From contig CAIPTQ010000014.1 of assembly GCA_903868035.1 (NCBI GenBank), positions 1 to 20,020 on the forward strand: 20,020 bases of DNA, written 5' to 3'. A program made the translations under genes and the position numbers. This document shows, one piece after another, positions 1 through 6,713 of the stretch (its first letter is position 1; each line of letters begins with the position of its first letter). The DNA comes from an uncultured Phycisphaerales bacterium. Its GTDB lineage: Bacteria; Planctomycetota; Phycisphaerae; WQYP01. The notes beneath the pieces were generated by a model. It was not told the DNA's origin. It searched no databases and was given only the letters and a program-made list of their open reading frames with translations.

Positions 1-1436
1 CCCCCCCCCCCCATACCCACCGCCAGCGCCTCGCCCACCTCCGCCGGCAGCCCTGCCGGCTTCACCGTCCGATAGATCGCCACATCCTCCACCAGCGCCC
101 CCATCTTCAGCAACTCTTCCCGCAACACCGGCCGCGCGATGTCCGCCCGCAGCAGCAGAAACCTCTTATGCCGAATCTCCTCCCCCTTTTCCCCGATGCT
201 CGCCTGGAGCGCCGCGGCGAGTTCCTCAGCCACAAACTTCTCGGGGATCAAATCCGGATAAATCCCAATCTCATGCAGCGCCTCCGCCGTCGCCGTGCCA
301 ATCGCCGCCACATTCGACGCCGCAAAATGCCGCGCGTCAAACGTCATCTCCCGCAGCCGCTCCCACGCCACCCGCACCCCGTTGGCGCTGGTGAACACCA
401 CCCAGTCATACGCCGGCAGTTGCGCCAAACGCCGGTCAATCTCCGGCAACTCCTCCTCCGTGGGTGGGCATATCTCAATGGTCGGCGCCTCGAGCACCTG
501 CGCCCCCAGTTCCGCCAACTGCTCGGCAAGCTCGCTGGCCTGCTGCCGCGTGCGCGTCACCAGTATCCGCCGCCCAAACAGCGGCCGCTCCTCAAACCAG
601 TTCAGCGTCGGCCGCAGCGACACCACCTTGCCCACCAGCGTGATCGCCGGGGCCTTGATGCCCGCCTTGTGTACCACATCCACAATCGTCGCCAGCGTGC
701 CCGTCACCGTCTGCTGATTGGCCCGCGTGCCCCAGCGGATGACGGCGGCGGGGGTGTGCGGATCCGCTCCGGCGGCGATCAGGCGCCGGGTGATGAGGGG
801 GAGGGACTTGACGCCCATGTAGAACACGAGCGTGCCGTCGAGTTTGGCCAGGGCCTCATAATTCACCCGTCCGGAAACCCCCTCACCCCCTTCTTCGGCG
901 ACGCCCGCGGGCGGAACCGGACCGGCGGGCGAGTCCTCGCGTTCGTGGCCGGTGATCAGGGTGATGGTGGAGGTGAAGTCGCGATGGGTGACGGGGATGC
1001 CGGCGTAGGCGGGGGCGGCGATGCCGGAGGTGACGCCGGGGATTTCGACGAAGGGGATGTTGTGGGCGCGGAGGAATTCGGCTTCCTCGCCGCCGCGGCC
1101 GAAGACGTAGGGGTCGCCGCCCTTGAGCCGGACGACTACGGGATTTTCGATTTTCAATTTTCGATTTTCGATTTGTGCGGCGAGTTCCCGGGCTTTTTGG
1201 ACGAGGATCGCGTTGATTTCCGCCTGGGTCTTGGTGTGTTGCGTGCCGGACTTGCCCACATACACCATTTCCGCGTCCGCCGGCGCGAGTTTCAACAACT
1301 CCGGATTCGCCAGATAGTCATAGATCACCACCGCCGCCGCCTTGAGGGCGCGGGCGCCGGCAAGAGTGAGCAGGCCCGGATCGCCGGGGCCGGCGCCGAC
1401 GAGGTAGACGGTGGGCCAGGGGGACGTGGTGGACAT
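1..1436 (-). CDS. cobA-hemD: Uroporphyrinogen-III C-methyltransferase / uroporphyrinogen-III synthase fusion (partial, C-terminus off left edge)
   Basis: Reading the minus strand from ATG 1436 gives 478 codons without a stop up to the window edge. Residues 8-275 are a SUMT domain: the glycine-rich start VGAGPGDPG, GGDP in LKGGDPYVFGRGGEE (104-118), PGVTSG (133-138) and GTLVFYMG (201-208). Residues 287-478 are a HemD domain (GRRILVTRTRQQASEL, WVVFTSANGV, LLLRADIARPVL). HemD cyclises hydroxymethylbilane to uroporphyrinogen III and SUMT methylates it to precorrin-2 on the siroheme/cobalamin branch; fusions of the two are well known. Two segments look extra compared with the SUMT family as I know it: an Asn/Lys/Ile-rich stretch at residues 89-98 that is encoded by a short tandem repeat, and an acidic/Gly/Pro linker at about 167-190. 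No ribosome binding site precedes the ATG; a -10-like hexamer ends six bases before it. The last 30 or so HemD residues are outside the window. Confidence 0.93.
   Translation of the reverse strand, partial: MSTTSPWPTVYLVGAGPGDPGLLTLAGARALKAAAVVIYDYLANPELLKLAPADAEMVYVGKSGTQHTKTQAEINAILVQKARELAAQIENRKLKIENPVVVRLKGGDPYVFGRGGEEAEFLRAHNIPFVEIPGVTSGIAAPAYAGIPVTHRDFTSTITLITGHEREDSPAGPVPPAGVAEEGGEGVSGRVNYEALAKLDGTLVFYMGVKSLPLITRRLIAAGADPHTPAAVIRWGTRANQQTVTGTLATIVDVVHKAGIKAPAITLVGKVVSLRPTLNWFEERPLFGRRILVTRTRQQASELAEQLAELGAQVLEAPTIEICPPTEEELPEIDRRLAQLPAYDWVVFTSANGVRVAWERLREMTFDARHFAASNVAAIGTATAEALHEIGIYPDLIPEKFVAEELAAALQASIGEKGEEIRHKRFLLLRADIARPVLREELLKMGALVEDVAIYRTVKPAGLPAEVGEALAVGMGGG
1143..1174. repeat. 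Heptamer tandem array inside cobA-hemD
   Basis: On the plus strand four units ATTTTCG, ATTTTCA, ATTTTCG, ATTTTCG run head to tail with period 7, followed by a decayed ATTTGTG. The stretch is AT-rich inside a GC-rich gene and is translated on the minus strand as the Asn/Lys/Ile-rich residues 89-98 just before the LKGGDP motif. It is open in the gene's frame. Confidence 0.85.
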
Positions 1437-1442
1437 GGCCCT

Positions 1443-1471
1443 ATTGTGCGGGGACCGGGGGCGCGAAACAA
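1443..1471 (-). promoter_or_regulatory. Probable leaderless promoter of cobA-hemD
   Basis: On the minus strand TTGTTT (1471-1466), a 17-base spacer and CACAAT (1448-1443) resemble a sigma70 -35/-10 pair. The -10 ends six bases before the ATG, which would put transcription start at or next to the A of the start codon. Confidence 0.5.
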
Positions 1472-1502
1472 GTCAGGCGCGCCGCCAACCCGCACGATCC
1501 GA

Positions 1503-1531
1503 TTGACGGCAGCGCCGCGTCCGCCTATCCT
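1503..1531 (+). promoter_or_regulatory. Promoter of floA
   Basis: TTGACG (1503-1508), a 17-base spacer and TATCCT (1526-1531) form a good sigma70-like promoter. Predicted transcription start is near 1538, giving a leader of about 29 bases that contains the AAGGGGG Shine-Dalgarno at 1555-1561. Confidence 0.65.
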
Positions 1532-1566
1532 CATTCCTGTTCATCACTTTGCACAAGGGGGTTTTT

Positions 1567-2622
1567 ATGAACCATATGAACCTGCTCCAATCCCTTCTGG
1601 CCGACACCAATCCCAGCCCCACACAAATCTTCCTGATCGTTTTGCTGGTGATCGGGCTGATCATCCTGATCATCGCCTTTGTGGTCATCGGGAGCTTCTT
1701 CTCGATCTGGCTGCAGGCGTTCTCCGCGCGGGCCAACGTGAGCTTCTTCAACCTCATCGGCATGCGCCTGCGCAAGGTGGATACGCGGCAGATCGTGCAG
1801 AACAAGATCACGGCCTCGCAGGCGGGGCTGGAGGAAGTGACCACGGAAATGCTCGAATCACACTACCTGGCCGGCGGGCGGGTGCCTTCGGTGGTGCGCG
1901 CCATGATCGCGGCCCATCGCGCCCAGATTCCCCTCGACTGGTCTAAGGCGGCGGCGATCGACCTGGCCGGTCGCGACGTGCTCGATGCCGTGCAAACGTC
2001 GGTGAATCCCAAGGTCATCGACGTGCCCAACGCGGCCAGCGGGCGGGCGACGATCGACGGCGTGGCCAAGGATGGCATTCAGCTAAAAGTAAAAGCCCGC
2101 GTCACGGTGCGGACGAACATCCAGCAGCTCATCGGCGGGGCCACCGAGGAAACGATTGTGGCCCGCGTGGGTGAGGGCATCGTGACGTCCATCGGCTCGG
2201 CGGACACGTACAAGCACGTGATGGAAAACCCGGACGCGATCTCCAAGACGGTGCTGCACAAGGGGCTGGACGCGGGGACGGCGTTTGAAATTCTCTCGAT
2301 TGACATTGCCGATGTGGATGTGGGCGACAACGTGGGCGCGAAGTTGCAGGCCGACCAGGCGGAATCCGACAAGCGGCGGTTCCAGGCCGAGGCCGAAAAA
2401 CGGCGCGCCCTGGCCGTGGCGCTGGAACAGGAGTTCAAGGCGACGGCCCAGCAGAACCGGGCCAAGGTCATCGAAGCCGAGGCGCAGATTCCGCTGGCGA
2501 TGGCGGAGGCGTTCCGCAGCGGGCATCTGGGGATCATGGACTACTACCGGATGCGGAACATCCAGGCCGACACGACGATGCGCGAAACGCTGGGCGGGGC
2601 GACGGTGGACGAGAGCAAGTAG
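1567..2622 (+). CDS. floA: Flotillin-like protein FloA
   Basis: A 351-residue SPFH/flotillin-like membrane scaffold, close to the usual FloA length. A hydrophobic segment at about residues 17-42 is the membrane anchor. The family core follows: [58 protein letters not shown] and [13 protein letters not shown]. The C-terminal Ala/Glu-rich coiled coil ([30 protein letters not shown]) leads to the conserved end VPLAMAEA-like/[15 protein letters not shown]. FloA proteins organise membrane microdomains of altered fluidity. ATG 1567 is preferred over the in-frame TTG 1549 because AAGGGGG sits six bases upstream. The partner genes often seen with floA (NfeD or YqeZ type) are not adjacent: the upstream gene is divergent and the downstream gene convergent, so it appears monocistronic. 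Confidence 0.95.
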   Translation: MNHMNLLQSLLADTNPSPTQIFLIVLLVIGLIILIIAFVVIGSFFSIWLQAFSARANVSFFNLIGMRLRKVDTRQIVQNKITASQAGLEEVTTEMLESHYLAGGRVPSVVRAMIAAHRAQIPLDWSKAAAIDLAGRDVLDAVQTSVNPKVIDVPNAASGRATIDGVAKDGIQLKVKARVTVRTNIQQLIGGATEETIVARVGEGIVTSIGSADTYKHVMENPDAISKTVLHKGLDAGTAFEILSIDIADVDVGDNVGAKLQADQAESDKRRFQAEAEKRRALAVALEQEFKATAQQNRAKVIEAEAQIPLAMAEAFRSGHLGIMDYYRMRNIQADTTMRETLGGATVDESK

Positions 2623-2623
2623 T

Positions 2624-2713
2624 ATTGAATCATTGAATCATTGAACCATTGAACCATTGAATCATTGAATCATTGAATTAATTAAATGGTTCAATGATTA
2701 AATGATTCAATGG
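2624..2713. repeat. Octamer tandem array with inverted arm between floA and lptD
   Basis: Seven consecutive 8-base units follow the floA stop with period 8: ATTGAATC twice, ATTGAACC twice, ATTGAATC twice, ATTGAATT (2624-2679). From about 2680 to 2713 the strand carries inverted versions (AATGGTTCAATGATT, AATGATTCAATGG), so the transcript of either strand can fold into a long imperfect AT-rich hairpin. It fills the whole gap between two convergent stop codons and ends one base before the lptD stop. It probably acts as a two-way transcription end, but there is no classic GC stem with a U-tract. Confidence 0.85.
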
Positions 2714-2714
2714 A

Positions 2715-5700
2715 TTAATTCCCCCTGCGGTCGGATCGGGGCTGGTTGCCGAAGCCGGCGCTGGGCATGCCTTCGGGCCAGGCGGTGAAGACGACGGTGG
2801 TGTCGGCGTTGTTGGCGTCGTAGGTGATGGTCAGGGCGGTGTAGAACCGGGGCATTCTTCGGACCAGCGTCACCGAGGAGAGCAGGTTGGACCCCGCCTG
2901 GAAGTCATAGCTTTCGGCGGCGATCAGCTCGTATTTCTGGGTGAGGTGGTAATCCACGGCGAAGGTCCATTCATCGGTGTTGAGCGTGCGCACGTAGCGG
3001 TTGCCGATGAAGTATGAGAGGTTCTGCGATTGATCGATGGCCAGGCCCGCGGAGGCCTGTTCGACATTGTGGCTCTCCAGCGAATAATTGGCGTCGCCCA
3101 GGAGACGGACGCGCTCGCCGATGCGCCACACCCAGTCCACGGCGATGGAACTGGTGGCCAGCGAAAGGTCCGGGCGGGAGAGGAAGTAGTAGCCGCGCGT
3201 CGGCTGCATCATTTGGAAGGCGCCGTTCTGGTCGCGGTTCCAGAACTGGTTCCAGGAGACGTTCAGGGCGATCCAGTCCACGTCGCGCCAATGGCCGTCG
3301 CCGCCGCGTTGGGTCTGCCATTTCTGGTTGATGGAAAGCTGCGTGCCCGAGGCGCCGGAAATGCCCTCGACATCGCGGTCGAAAGGCTGGAGGGCGTTGC
3401 GGCTGACGTCCGCGCCGCCGACGAAGACGTTGAACTGCGGCTCGATGATATGGCGGAGGCGGTGGACGTCCAGGAAGGTGGACTGCGCGTCGTCGTACAC
3501 CTTCCAGAACTGCATGGAGGAGCGGATGCCCCCGCCGCCCCAGATGCGGGTGGTTGAGCCGGCGCCGCTGGGGCCTTCCGGAAACGCGGTGTCCCAGTAC
3601 GTGAAGCGGGCGGTGGCGTAGGGGGTGATCTTGGCGTCGCCGACCTGGAGGGGCAGGTCGATTTCCTGGCGGGTGTCCCCGCGGAGGACGTCGCCGGTGG
3701 TCCAGCCCAGGGATTGATAGTAAGCGCGATAGGTTTTGGCCGCGGGGGAATTGTCCACCGGCACAACTCGGGCGGGCACACCCAGGAACGACTGCTGCAA
3801 GCCCAGTTCATAGGGGGTGTAGTTGGTGATGTCCATGTGCAGGTTGGAGGCGCTGGTCTCGGAATAGTACGTGAACAGGTCCAGCAGCGAGTCGCCGATG
3901 CGCCAGTATTTCACCTCGGGCAGCTTTTCGGTGGAGAACTGGTCGTCGTTGCGGTCGGCGGTGGCGGTGAAGTCCATCAGGTTGAACTTGCCGAGGAAGG
4001 AGAGCGTGTCGGTGTCGCCCTGTTTCTTGAGGTAGAAGGAGGTTTCGTTTTCCTTGCCGGTGTCAAACTCGCGGGGGAAGAACTGGGCCAGGAAGTTGGG
4101 ATCGGAGATGTAGGAGCCTTCAAGCTGGAGGGTGAAGCCGTCGCCCAGGTCGCGCTGATCGCGGAGGGTGAGGCGGCCGCGGCCCTCCTGGGTGGGGGCG
4201 ACGCTTTCGCGGCTGCGGCCCAGGCGGTCGTTGCCCTGGTCCATGAGGACATAGCTGCGCAGGAGGCCCTGGTCGTCCGCCGTCTTCCAATCGGCCTGCA
4301 CGCCGGTGGCCGGGCCGCGTTTGCCATAGAGGTCGAGGTTGAGGTCCGCGCGGAAGCCCTCGGGCGGGGTTTGATTGGCCAGGCCGAAGATGTCCCAGTC
4401 GGTCAGGAGGGTCAGGCCGTAGGTGCGGGAATTCGAGACGCGCAGGGTGCGGAGCGGAATGATGTTTTTGCTGGTGTCGCCGGAGAGCAGCGGCCAGTAG
4501 AAGACGGAGACGTCGTTGATGTTGATGGTGGCGTCCTTGACCTCATACTGAAAGGTTTTTTCCTGCAGGCCGCCGCCGCCCAGCCCCAGGTCAAACATGG
4601 AACCCGGCGCGGCGCCGGCATTGGGCGCGGCCAACTGGGGGGAGACATCCCGCAGATAAACTTCGCTGGCCCCGATGTGATAGTGGGGCGTGAAGAACTC
4701 GCTGGTGGAGAACTGGACGCTCCGGGCGGCGAATTCGCCGCGGGCAAGCTGGCGAATCTCCGCCGCCCGCATGTAAATGGGCACGTTCCGGACGGTGTCC
4801 ACGGTGGCCAGCGTGGCGTCGAGCATGATGGCGCGGCGGGTGGTGAAGTCAAAATAAACGCGCTCGGCGCGGATCATGATCTTGTCGCCCTGGTCGAGGC
4901 TGACATCGCCTTCGAGATAGACCCCGGTGACGGGGGGCGCCTTGTTCGCCGGGGCGGCGGCGGGGGCGGTGCCGGTGGCGGGCGGGGGCTCCTCGACGGG
5001 GCCGAAGGCGACCATGCGCTGGGCGCGGAATTCCAAGGGGGGCTTGCCGTCCTGGCCGTCATACAGCACATAGGGTCCGGGGACGATGATGATATTTTCC
5101 TTGCCGACCTGCTGCCACTCGGCGGATTTTCCCGGGTCGCCGATGACGAAGAGGTTGGGCTTGGGCTTGGCGGGCTTGGCCTCCGGGGCGGGTTGGGAGG
5201 CGGCGACCTGGACATCGCCGGGGCCGGGGATGATGCGGTTGTTGGCGTTGCGGGCGATCCAGCCGGATTGCAGGGCCTCCTCGGCGGTGGTGATGACGAT
5301 CCGCGGGATGAGCAGCGGCGGCAGGCGCCGGGTCAGCAGTTCGTTGCGAATCTCCAGGCCGCGCTTGACGAGGGGGGATTCCTCGCCGGACTTGGATTCG
5401 GGGGCGCTGACGGTGAGCTGGATATTCTGCGACACGCGCGTGGTGACGAGCAGTTCCGTGCCCATCGTGAGGGTGGAATTGGCGTCGTTGCCCTCGCGCA
5501 CCTGGACGTTGCCGGCCAGATAAATCGCCACGTCGAAGGTGCGCTCGCCGGATTCGCGCGAGGGCATGAGAAACGCGGCGGCACTGTCGGCCTTGAGCTG
5601 GCGGTAGCCCACGGCCACCGTCACGTTGCCGGTGAGCAGCATCCGCTGTTCGCCGTTAAAGACCCAGACGGAGGTGTGATCGGCGGCGAACCGTAGCGGC

Positions 5701-5858
5701 ACCTGAATGGCGCTGGTGGGCGCGAGGGTGGTGTGTACGGAGGGAAAGAGCTTGGGCTCAAGGTTGGCCGCGCCCCCCACGCGCACCGCCACGCCCAGCC
5801 CAATCGCCACGACCGCCACGAGCCACGGCCAACGCGCTAGTAACCGGTTCAAGTTCAT
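2715..5858 (-). CDS. lptD: LptD/OstA-like LPS-assembly outer-membrane protein
   Basis: A 1047-residue protein with an N-terminal hydrophobic signal segment (residues 12-30). Next is an OstA/LptA-like beta-jellyroll region with repeated short strands (WVFNGEQRMLLTGNVTVAVGYRQLKADSAAAFL at about 65-97, VYLEGDVSLDQGDKIMIRAERVYFDF at about 313-338), separated by Pro/Ala-rich linkers (about 222-236 and 291-310). The C-terminal half is rich in alternating beta-strands and contains LRHIIEPQFNVFVGG, which matches the LptD barrel region. LptD forms the outer-membrane translocon that inserts lipopolysaccharide. It is longer than the roughly 780 residues of proteobacterial LptD, in keeping with the linker-rich layout. 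The gene stands alone and is divergent from the antitoxin gene. Family assignment is good; that its substrate is true LPS in this organism is inference. Confidence 0.8.
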   Translation of the reverse strand: MNLNRLLARWPWLVAVVAIGLGVAVRVGGAANLEPKLFPSVHTTLAPTSAIQVPLRFAADHTSVWVFNGEQRMLLTGNVTVAVGYRQLKADSAAAFLMPSRESGERTFDVAIYLAGNVQVREGNDANSTLTMGTELLVTTRVSQNIQLTVSAPESKSGEESPLVKRGLEIRNELLTRRLPPLLIPRIVITTAEEALQSGWIARNANNRIIPGPGDVQVAASQPAPEAKPAKPKPNLFVIGDPGKSAEWQQVGKENIIIVPGPYVLYDGQDGKPPLEFRAQRMVAFGPVEEPPPATGTAPAAAPANKAPPVTGVYLEGDVSLDQGDKIMIRAERVYFDFTTRRAIMLDATLATVDTVRNVPIYMRAAEIRQLARGEFAARSVQFSTSEFFTPHYHIGASEVYLRDVSPQLAAPNAGAAPGSMFDLGLGGGGLQEKTFQYEVKDATININDVSVFYWPLLSGDTSKNIIPLRTLRVSNSRTYGLTLLTDWDIFGLANQTPPEGFRADLNLDLYGKRGPATGVQADWKTADDQGLLRSYVLMDQGNDRLGRSRESVAPTQEGRGRLTLRDQRDLGDGFTLQLEGSYISDPNFLAQFFPREFDTGKENETSFYLKKQGDTDTLSFLGKFNLMDFTATADRNDDQFSTEKLPEVKYWRIGDSLLDLFTYYSETSASNLHMDITNYTPYELGLQQSFLGVPARVVPVDNSPAAKTYRAYYQSLGWTTGDVLRGDTRQEIDLPLQVGDAKITPYATARFTYWDTAFPEGPSGAGSTTRIWGGGGIRSSMQFWKVYDDAQSTFLDVHRLRHIIEPQFNVFVGGADVSRNALQPFDRDVEGISGASGTQLSINQKWQTQRGGDGHWRDVDWIALNVSWNQFWNRDQNGAFQMMQPTRGYYFLSRPDLSLATSSIAVDWVWRIGERVRLLGDANYSLESHNVEQASAGLAIDQSQNLSYFIGNRYVRTLNTDEWTFAVDYHLTQKYELIAAESYDFQAGSNLLSSVTLVRRMPRFYTALTITYDANNADTTVVFTAWPEGMPSAGFGNQPRSDRRGN

Positions 5859-5865
5859 GGGGCGG

Positions 5866-5894
5866 ATGATAAACGCCCGCAGGGGCAGTGGGAA
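5866..5894 (-). promoter_or_regulatory. Probable leaderless promoter of the lptD-like gene
   Basis: On the minus strand TTCCCA (5894-5889), 17 bases and TATCAT (5871-5866) lie seven bases before ATG 5858. No Shine-Dalgarno is present. The -35 match is modest; the -10 is good. Confidence 0.45.
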
Positions 5895-5906
5895 GCGCGA
5901 CGCGAG

Positions 5907-5946
5907 GAAATGCAGTATTGGTTTGCGTACTGATTTCTTCTATAAT
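5907..5946 (+). promoter_or_regulatory. Promoter and operator-like inverted repeat of the antitoxin/PIN toxin operon
   Basis: TTGGTT (5918-5923), a 17-base spacer and a perfect TATAAT (5941-5946) lie six bases before ATG 5953, so the transcript should be leaderless. An inverted repeat, GAAAT-g-CAGTA (5907-5917) against TACTG-ATTTC (5928-5937), brackets the -35 element. Its arms match fully except for one extra G. This is the position expected of an autoregulatory operator of a toxin-antitoxin operon. Confidence 0.65.
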
Positions 5947-5952
5947 GCGGGC

Positions 5953-6177
5953 ATGGTAGTCCTAAACGCCCATTTTGACGGCAAAGCCATTGTCCTGGAC
6001 GAGCCGTTCTCTGTGCCCCTGCTTACCGGCACGCGCTTGCGAGTCAAGGTCGAAACGATTGACGAGGCCGCCGTCACACCCGCCCCGCGCAGCTTTCAGC
6101 CGTTGAACATCCGGATCGCTCCCGAGCTTTCCCATGCGATTGCTTTGGATCCGGAGTTCAACCTCGAGGAGTCGTGA
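5953..6177 (+). CDS. Antitoxin, AF2212-like (DUF104-type) family
   Basis: 74 residues starting MVVLNAHFDGKAIVLDEPFS. The pattern FDGKAIVLDEP, about nine residues, then GTRLRVKVE matches the short AbrB-like/AF2212 antitoxin fold, in which a beta-rich N-terminus dimerises and the tail binds the toxin. The C-terminal acidic tail (PEFNLEES) would suit toxin binding. The gene overlaps the next one in a GTGA (its TGA shares bases with the GTG start of the PIN gene), typical of translational coupling in toxin-antitoxin pairs. The ATG is chosen because the -10 box ends six bases upstream. Pairing with a PIN toxin is directly visible; the DNA-binding role is inferred. Confidence 0.7.
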   Translation: MVVLNAHFDGKAIVLDEPFSVPLLTGTRLRVKVETIDEAAVTPAPRSFQPLNIRIAPELSHAIALDPEFNLEES

Positions 6178-6677
6178 CCTTGCCGCTCGATCTTCCAGAT
6201 GCCGCAACCTGCTTTGTCGATTCCAATATTCTTTATTACGCGCTGGTTCCCACTGGGGATATTTCCAATCAATGTCTGGCCTTATTGGATCGCGTGATTG
6301 CAGGCCACCTCACGGTATCCGTAAGCATTCCGGTTCTGAGCGACGTACTACATAAGGTCATGACCTCCGAAGCCGCCCAGATCACCAAGCGGGACCGTGC
6401 CGGCATCGTCGGATACCTTGGAAGGCACCCCGAGATTATCGCCACGCTCAAGGAATACCCACAGGCCCTGGATCGCTTAAGCGCCGTTCCGATGACCGTG
6501 TTGCCTGTGGATGAGCAACTCCTGCGACAGGCCGCACGAATCGCAGTGGGCCATAGGTTACTCACCAACGACGCCATGATCGTCGCGCTCATGCAGCGTC
6601 ATCAACTGATCCATCTGGTGACCAACGACGACGATTTCGCACACGTACCCAACCTGACCATTTGGAAGCCGCGCTAG
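6174..6677 (+). CDS. PIN-domain toxin (VapC-like ribonuclease)
   Basis: 167 residues with GTG start overlapping the antitoxin stop. PIN-domain hallmarks are FVDSNILYYAL (Asp16), an acidic residue at the second position (Asp57 in VSIPVLSDVL, where many VapC proteins have Glu), LLTNDAMIVALM (Asp133) and VTNDDDF (Asp152-154). PIN toxins use these acidic residues to hold Mg or Mn and cut RNA, often tRNA or rRNA, when the antitoxin is lost. It is slightly longer than the common 130-140 residue VapC. Codons are less GC-biased than in the neighbours, in keeping with a transferred module. Confidence 0.85.
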   Translation: MTLPLDLPDAATCFVDSNILYYALVPTGDISNQCLALLDRVIAGHLTVSVSIPVLSDVLHKVMTSEAAQITKRDRAGIVGYLGRHPEIIATLKEYPQALDRLSAVPMTVLPVDEQLLRQAARIAVGHRLLTNDAMIVALMQRHQLIHLVTNDDDFAHVPNLTIWKPR

Positions 6678-6701
6678 GCCGCGGAATCCGGCAAGTCGTG
6701 C

Positions 6702-6707
6702 TAGAAT
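6702..6707 (+). promoter_or_regulatory. Probable -10 box for the TPR/glycosyltransferase gene
   Basis: TAGAAT ends six bases before ATG 6714, and there is no Shine-Dalgarno. No convincing -35 is seen at 16-18 bases upstream. It is listed because the spacing repeats that of other genes in the window. Confidence 0.4.
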
Positions 6708-6713
6708 CCACCC

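Noticed and set aside
1..12. Run of 12 C at the window edge
   Set aside because: It reads as Gly codons in the HemD frame and could be real, but a homopolymer at the edge may also be an assembly or window artefact, so nothing is built on it.
168..1946. 592-codon plus-strand frame across cobA-hemD and into floA
   Set aside because: Arg/His/Gly-rich with no domain; it overlaps two well-supported genes and their promoters.
3714..5696. 660-codon plus-strand reading frame opposite lptD
   Set aside because: It is Gly/Ala/Val/Asp-rich shadow translation of high-GC DNA. The minus strand encodes a full LptD-like protein with a signal peptide and a beta-strand pattern.
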